The notes under the pieces are model-generated. The model had not been told where the DNA came from. It saw only the letters and a program-made list of their open reading frames with translations, and searched no databases. A program made the translations under genes and the position numbers. DNA of 9,629 bases from an uncultured Eubacterium sp. (GTDB taxonomy: Bacteria > Bacillota > Clostridia > Peptostreptococcales > Anaerovoracaceae): NCBI GenBank assembly GCA_937900695.1, contig CALCFD010000044.1, forward strand, positions 1 through 9,629. Reading direction: 5' to 3'. Below, one piece after another: positions 6,623-9,629 of the stretch (positions within the stretch are counted from its first letter, which is position 1; the number at the start of each line of letters is the position of its first letter).

Positions 6623-7315
6623 TTATGCTCTTAAGACTGTCCCTAAAAATTCTTTAAGTCTATCGCTTTTTGGGTTGTTGAAAATTTCATTTGGACTTCC
6701 CTCTTCAACAATACGACCTTGATCCATAAAGATAACTCTATCAGCAACTTCTTTTGCAAATCCCATCTCATGAGTTACAACCACCATAGTCATATGTTCA
6801 TCTGCAAGGGCTTTCATAACCTCAAGAACTTCGCCTGTAATTTCAGGGTCTAAAGCTGAAGTAGCTTCATCAAATAACATGATATCCGGCTCCATAGCAA
6901 GGGCTCTTGCAATAGCAACTCTCTGTTTTTGTCCGCCGCTAAGGTGATTTGGATAAACATCAGCCTTAGATGCAAGACCCACCATATCTAAAAGTCTCAT
7001 AGCATTTGCTTCTGCTACATCTTTGTCAACACCCTTAACCTTAATTGGCGCATAAGTAATATTTTTAAGACAAGTCATATGAGGAAAAAGGTTAAAGTGC
7101 TGAAATACCATTCCTGTAGTTCCCTTTAAACTAACCTCACCGCTAGTAATCTTATTTAATCCATTAATGCATCTTAAAAGTGAACTTTTACCTGATCCAG
7201 AAGGCCCGATAATTGCAACAATTTCACCCTTATGCATTGAAAAATCAACTTCGTGAAGAGCAGTACAGTTCTTATACTCTTTTACTATTTTTTTCATTTC
7301 AAGAATATTTTCCAT
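6623..7315 (-). CDS. Polar amino acid ABC transporter, ATP-binding protein
   Basis: This is the cytoplasmic ATPase of a PAAT-type importer (GlnQ/HisP/TcyC family). In the 230 residues: Walker A GPSGSGKS at 37-44, Q-loop Gln72 in GMVFQHFNLFPH, signature LSGGQ at 125-129, Walker B IMLFDE at 145-150 with catalytic Glu150, D-loop SALDP, and switch His182 in VTHEMGFA. All catalytic residues are present. It is about 10-15 residues shorter than usual: the segment between the DG-type turn near residue 65 and GMVFQ is almost absent, so the chain runs GEVSLKGTTGMVFQ. This is a deletion in the antiparallel beta subdomain, away from nucleotide-binding motifs. The gene starts 2 bases after the permease stop, with AAAGGAG inside the permease end, implying coupled translation. 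Substrate cannot be read from this subunit. Confidence 0.96.
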   Translation of the reverse strand: MENILEMKKIVKEYKNCTALHEVDFSMHKGEIVAIIGPSGSGKSSLLRCINGLNKITSGEVSLKGTTGMVFQHFNLFPHMTCLKNITYAPIKVKGVDKDVAEANAMRLLDMVGLASKADVYPNHLSGGQKQRVAIARALAMEPDIMLFDEATSALDPEITGEVLEVMKALADEHMTMVVVTHEMGFAKEVADRVIFMDQGRIVEEGSPNEIFNNPKSDRLKEFLGTVLRA

Positions 7316-7317
7316 AA

Positions 7318-7974
7318 TTACTCTCCTTTCAAATCGTATCTATTAAAGTGCTTTTCTAAACGACCTGCTAAAATTGTAAGCACAAATGTCATAGCAAGAT
7401 AAATAACTGCAGCAACACCAAATGGTGCAACTGAAACTGTAGTATTTACTGCACTGTTTGTAGCTTTCATAAGCTCTGCTGCACCAATAGCCATAATTAG
7501 CGCTGTATCCTTAACAAGTGTTATAGTTTCATTAAATACCGGTGGCAAAATAGCCTTCATAGTTTGAGGTAAAATAATATCCATAAGAGTCTGTTTCTTA
7601 GATAATCCCAGTGCGTGAGCCGCTTCATACTGTCCCTTGTCGATGCTGTTCATACCGCCTCTATAAATTTCAGCAAAATATGCCGCATAATTTAAGATAA
7701 ATGTAATTATCGCTGTAGGAATGGCAGCTAATCTTATGTCTAGCACTATTGCTGGGAAGAAGTAGAAGAAAAACAACTGTAGCATTAAAGGTGTTCCTCT
7801 AAATACCCAAACATAAGCTTTACATAACCACGCAAGAGGCTTAAATTTGCACTCTTCTCCCAATGCCAATGGAAATCCTAGCGGCAATGAAAATAATAAA
7901 GTTAAGAAGAATACTTCAATAGTTACCAAAGTACCTTCTAACATCATAGGTAAATATTCCATAATCTGTGACAT
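7318..7974 (-). CDS. Polar amino acid ABC transporter, permease
   Basis: This is the membrane subunit of a PAAT-type importer (HisM/GlnP/TcyB family), 218 residues. Hydrophobic segments lie roughly at 15-38, 62-78, 84-104, 150-168 and 184-204, which fits the five-helix topology of the family. FRGTPLMLQLFFFYF at 58-72 is a family hallmark, and the EAA loop that docks on the ATPase is at 117-136 (EAAHALGLSKKQTL and on to the ILPQ motif). Only one permease gene is present, so the channel is probably a homodimer. AAAGG lies about 12 bases from the ATG, a rather long spacing; a second Met at codon 5 has no better site. A strong stem-loop lies between it and the receptor gene and may reduce its expression relative to the receptor. 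Confidence 0.95.
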   Translation of the reverse strand: MSQIMEYLPMMLEGTLVTIEVFFLTLLFSLPLGFPLALGEECKFKPLAWLCKAYVWVFRGTPLMLQLFFFYFFPAIVLDIRLAAIPTAIITFILNYAAYFAEIYRGGMNSIDKGQYEAAHALGLSKKQTLMDIILPQTMKAILPPVFNETITLVKDTALIMAIGAAELMKATNSAVNTTVSVAPFGVAAVIYLAMTFVLTILAGRLEKHFNRYDLKGE

Positions 7975-8024
7975 ATATAAAAAAATCCTTTCTACTTTTT
8001 AGTCATACTCATTTATAATAACAC

Positions 8025-8059
8025 ACTTAACGGCTGATTAATAGTATCAGCCGTCAAGT
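8025..8059 (-). promoter_or_regulatory. Stem-loop between receptor and permease genes
   Basis: Arms 8025-8038 and 8046-8059 pair over 14 bp around a 7-base loop. The one plus-strand mismatch (8029/8055) becomes a G-U wobble in minus-strand RNA. It starts 13 bases after the receptor's stop codon. No U-run follows (the RNA continues GUGUUAUUAUAA), so complete termination is unlikely. In binding-protein transporter operons such hairpins commonly protect the receptor mRNA from 3' decay or cause partial termination, giving excess receptor over membrane subunits. That role is inferred from position. Confidence 0.75.
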
Positions 8060-8072
8060 TAGTTATTATATT

Positions 8073-8912
8073 TTATTTAATATCTTCAAATATTACTATG
8101 TTCTTGCCAAACCAGTTATTGCTGATTTCTTCTGCCTTGCCGTTATCAATAACTTTTTTTATTGCATCGTTTACTGCATCTCTTAAAGCTGTATCATCTT
8201 TTCTAAATCCGATTGCATAAGCATCTGTTCCTAATGAATAGTCACAAACTGCTAGTTCTCCATCAAGTTTCTTGTTCTTGTACTCTCCAAGTACCTGGTC
8301 AATTGCAAGTACATCAATTCTTCCTGCCTTAAGGTCTAATAGTGCCTTATCATAATCTGGATATTCTGTTATATTATCCTTAAATGAATCATAAGCTTCG
8401 TTTTTCTTTAACATTTCTAATGCTGATGAGTCTGCCTGTGTTCCAATTTTTAAATTTGCTAAATCCTTAGCTTCCTTAACTGCTGTCTTGTTATCATCTT
8501 TTTCCTTCATTAGGATGATTGTATTATCAAGATACTTCTTTGATAATGCATACTTTTCTTGTCTCTCTGGAGTAACTGACATACCATTCCAAATACAATC
8601 TATATTTTTAGACTTAAGCTCCATATCCTTAGCATCCCAAGAAATTGGCTTAAATGTAACCTTCATACCTAGCTCTTTACCAACTTCATTTGCTAAGTCA
8701 ATATCAAATCCAATTAAATCATTGTTTTTATCTCTAAATCCCATAGGAGCAAATGTATCATCTAATCCTACTATTAATTCTCCTTCGTTTGCTGTCTGGC
8801 TCTTTGCATCTCCCTTGTTTTCTTTTTTATCGCTACCGCAGCTTGTCATAGTGCAAACTCCAACTACCATCATAAGTGACAACGCACATGCTAATATTTT
8901 CTTAAAAGTCAT
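8073..8912 (-). CDS. Polar amino acid ABC transporter, substrate-binding lipoprotein
   Basis: This is the receptor of the importer, held at the outer face of the membrane. The 279-residue protein has a lipoprotein signal peptide (basic MTFKK, hydrophobic core, MTSC with Cys25) and a Lys-rich polar linker before the domain. The type II binding fold of solute-binding family 3 shows as GELIVGLDDTFAPMGFRD (44-61), GFDIDLANEVGKELG (68-82), NGMSVTPERQ (109-118; Arg117 is expected to hold the ligand carboxylate), KIGTQADSSA (155-164) and AGRIDVLAID (196-205; Asp205 is expected to bind the amino group). This pattern marks an alpha-amino acid receptor; glutamine, cystine, or basic amino acids are all possible. 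AAGGAGAAGG lies just before the ATG. It is first in the operon, downstream of a long leader with a small ORF. Confidence 0.95.
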   Translation of the reverse strand: MTFKKILACALSLMMVVGVCTMTSCGSDKKENKGDAKSQTANEGELIVGLDDTFAPMGFRDKNNDLIGFDIDLANEVGKELGMKVTFKPISWDAKDMELKSKNIDCIWNGMSVTPERQEKYALSKKYLDNTIILMKEKDDNKTAVKEAKDLANLKIGTQADSSALEMLKKNEAYDSFKDNITEYPDYDKALLDLKAGRIDVLAIDQVLGEYKNKKLDGELAVCDYSLGTDAYAIGFRKDDTALRDAVNDAIKKVIDNGKAEEISNNWFGKNIVIFEDIK

Positions 8913-8979
8913 TTTCCTTCTCCTTTATATTTACTCTTCATTTTTACTTAATTATTATAACGTATATTGCCTAAAATGT

Positions 8980-9042
8980 TTAGCTTCTTAAGCTCTGATG
9001 TCGAGTTGTGCAATGTCGTCTAGTTAAATATATAAATTTCAT
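8980..9042 (-). CDS. Candidate 20-residue leader peptide upstream of the transporter
   Basis: The ORF reads MKFIYLTRRHCTTRHQSLRS and ends in TAA. AGGAAGG lies 5 bases before the ATG, one of the best-placed ribosome binding sites in the window, so translation is likely. It lies inside the predicted transcript, about 90 nt from the start site and 67 bases before the receptor gene. Four Arg, one Lys, two His and one Cys in 20 residues make it a plausible sensor of aminoacyl-tRNA supply for a transporter of basic amino acids or cystine. The LTRR-H beginning recalls, from memory, the short leader peptides upstream of actinobacterial sulphur genes, but that may be chance. Small alternative hairpins overlap its stop codon. 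No intrinsic terminator follows, so any control would act on translation or RNA stability. Confidence 0.55.
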   Translation of the reverse strand: MKFIYLTRRHCTTRHQSLRS

Positions 9043-9062
9043 GATTACCTTCCTTTTCTTTC

Positions 9063-9130
9063 CTGTCGATTTATTTTACATTTTATTTCATTTCATTATT
9101 GCGTTAATGTGCTAAAGTGTTTATCGACAG
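9063..9130 (-). promoter_or_regulatory. Long-range stem in the 5' leader of the transporter mRNA
   Basis: CTGTCGAT (9123-9130) and ATCGACAG (9063-9070) are perfect 8-bp complements 52 bases apart. The first arm coincides with the predicted 5' end of the transcript, and the second ends about 8 bases before the leader-peptide ribosome binding site. The enclosed sequence is AT-rich and only weakly structured. Pairing would cap the RNA's 5' end and define a closed loop; it may protect the transcript or tune leader-peptide translation. Confidence 0.4.
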
Positions 9131-9135
9131 TTATT

Positions 9136-9164
9136 AGTATAGTCCTTTACCTTGATAAAGTCAA
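9136..9164 (-). promoter_or_regulatory. Strong sigma-A-type promoter of the transporter operon
   Basis: -35 TTGACT (9159-9164) and -10 TATACT (9136-9141) each match the consensus at five of six bases, with an ideal 17-base spacer. Upstream is an A-tract region (AAAAAATTAAAAAAA) resembling an UP element. Transcription should start near 9129, giving a leader of about 215 nt before the receptor gene. CTTGA and TCAAG form a short dyad (9151-9165) across the -35, which could be an operator. Confidence 0.85.
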
Positions 9165-9629
9165 GAGTTTTTTTAATTTTTTATTACTAGGGCGGAATGT
9201 CCTTTTCTCAGCTTCTAAAACCTTGCAATCTTCGAGGTGTCATACGCACTAAAAGATTATTTGCTGTTGCTAGGTTTTGTACACTTGATCAAGCCTGTGT
9301 GCTAATACAAGAGCTAACGCTAATACGATTCAATATACTGCAATTTCAATGAAGCCGCACTAAATTCTCTAAAATCGATAAAGTTAGTATCCTTCAGCCT
9401 CTTTAAAATCACTACTATCTAAAAAAATATAAAATATAGTGCGGCTCTTTTAATTTTTACTTAAGAAACTTTAAATTGATCATACAAAATTTCCAAAATC
9501 AAGTCCACTTAGTACCGTAACCACGTAGCAAAGTCACTAAATTTCTTAAAACAGGCACTCTTAGTACGAGAACATCCGATGTGTCTATATAATGGTGTAA
9601 ATTAGGATAACAAAAAAAGAGCCACAGTG
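9165..9629. other. Gene-free region with inverted repeats, possible decayed mobile DNA
   Basis: I find no ORF with a credible start and ribosome binding site in these 465 bases, and no tRNA or rRNA. Three structures stand out. Arms 9353-9362 and 9437-9446 are a perfect 10-bp inverted repeat (AGCCGCACTA/TAGTGCGGCT), followed on the plus strand by a T-rich stretch. GGCTCTTTT at 9443-9451 faces AAAAGAGCC at 9615-9623, as in terminal inverted repeats of a short element of about 181 bp. TTAAGAAA (9461-9468) and TTTCTTAA (9542-9549) form an inner inverted repeat. The far right end read on the minus strand, GGCTC then seven T, could alternatively be the second half of a terminator for a gene beyond the window. 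Confidence 0.45.

Noticed and set aside
8909..8941. Ten-codon ORF whose TGA stop overlaps the receptor ATG (ATGA arrangement).
   Set aside because: It has no ribosome binding site of its own and its codons simply read through the receptor's Shine-Dalgarno sequence.
8913..9130. Known amino acid riboswitch or T-box in the transporter leader.
   Set aside because: I see no T-box sequence, no terminator/antiterminator pair with a U-run, and no recognisable lysine, glycine or glutamine riboswitch core.
9147..9239. Open frame of 30 codons on the minus strand crossing the promoter, rich in Lys and Arg.
   Set aside because: It has no ATG/GTG/TTG start with a ribosome binding site before the promoter region, and it overlaps the -35 and -10 elements. 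At most it is a remnant of old coding DNA.
9353..9458. Plus-strand intrinsic terminator formed by the 10-bp arms and following T-rich stretch.
   Set aside because: The 74-base loop is far too long for a normal terminator and no plus-strand gene lies upstream. It is kept only as a possible structured element.
9509..9601. Open frame of 30 codons on the minus strand ending FSDFATWLRY.
   Set aside because: There is no usable start codon, and it is too short to assign. It might be the decayed C-terminus of a transposase, but I cannot identify one.
9586..9613. Possible weak minus-strand promoter (TTGTTA, 16 bp, TATATA) near the right edge.
   Set aside because: AT-rich sequence yields such matches often, no gene follows it, and the strong promoter at 9136-9164 explains the transporter operon.

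Overview
The window looks like a low-GC Firmicute of class Clostridia, probably Lachnospiraceae. The evidence is AT-rich DNA, strong GGAGG-type ribosome binding sites, lipoproteins of clostridial type, a GlnRS, and a TM1266-type hydrogenase-system regulator. This placement is inferred from protein character, not from a database match. Every gene I can support lies on the minus strand, so transcription runs from high to low coordinates.

Right end (9629 to 9165): no gene. About 450 bases hold inverted repeats, including a 10-bp perfect pair at 9353-9362/9437-9446 and facing GGCTCTTTT ends at 9443 and 9623. They look like a small non-autonomous element or decayed mobile DNA.

First transcription unit (9164 to 6583): a near-consensus promoter (TTGACT, 17 bp, TATACT) drives a leader of about 215 nt containing a well-positioned 20-codon leader peptide. 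It is followed by a polar amino acid ABC importer: lipoprotein receptor, permease, ATPase. A 14-bp stem-loop separates receptor from permease, and a classical intrinsic terminator ends the unit.

Second transcription unit (6551 to 78): an extended -10 promoter precedes glnS, a YhbY-family RNA-binding protein, truA, a ComEB-type dCMP deaminase, a TM1266-family small regulator, an orphan NMT1/THI5-like lipoprotein, and a divergent asparagine synthetase. Intergenic gaps are 4 to 38 bases and no internal terminator with a U-run is visible, so this is probably one operon. The first four genes are housekeeping (tRNA charging, ribosome assembly, tRNA modification, pyrimidine salvage). The last three are accessory-like, and two of them show unusual sequence: a strongly acidic insertion in the lipoprotein, and a broken SGGxDS loop in the asparagine synthetase.

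Left end (1 to 53): the terminal bases of an IS3-family-like element, 24 bases beyond the asnB stop codon.

Glutamine chemistry recurs (GlnRS, glutamine-dependent AsnB, a polar amino acid importer), but nothing here proves a functional link. No clear novel defence or biosynthetic system is present. The best candidates for something undescribed are the leader-peptide region of the importer and the three-gene accessory tail of the glnS operon.
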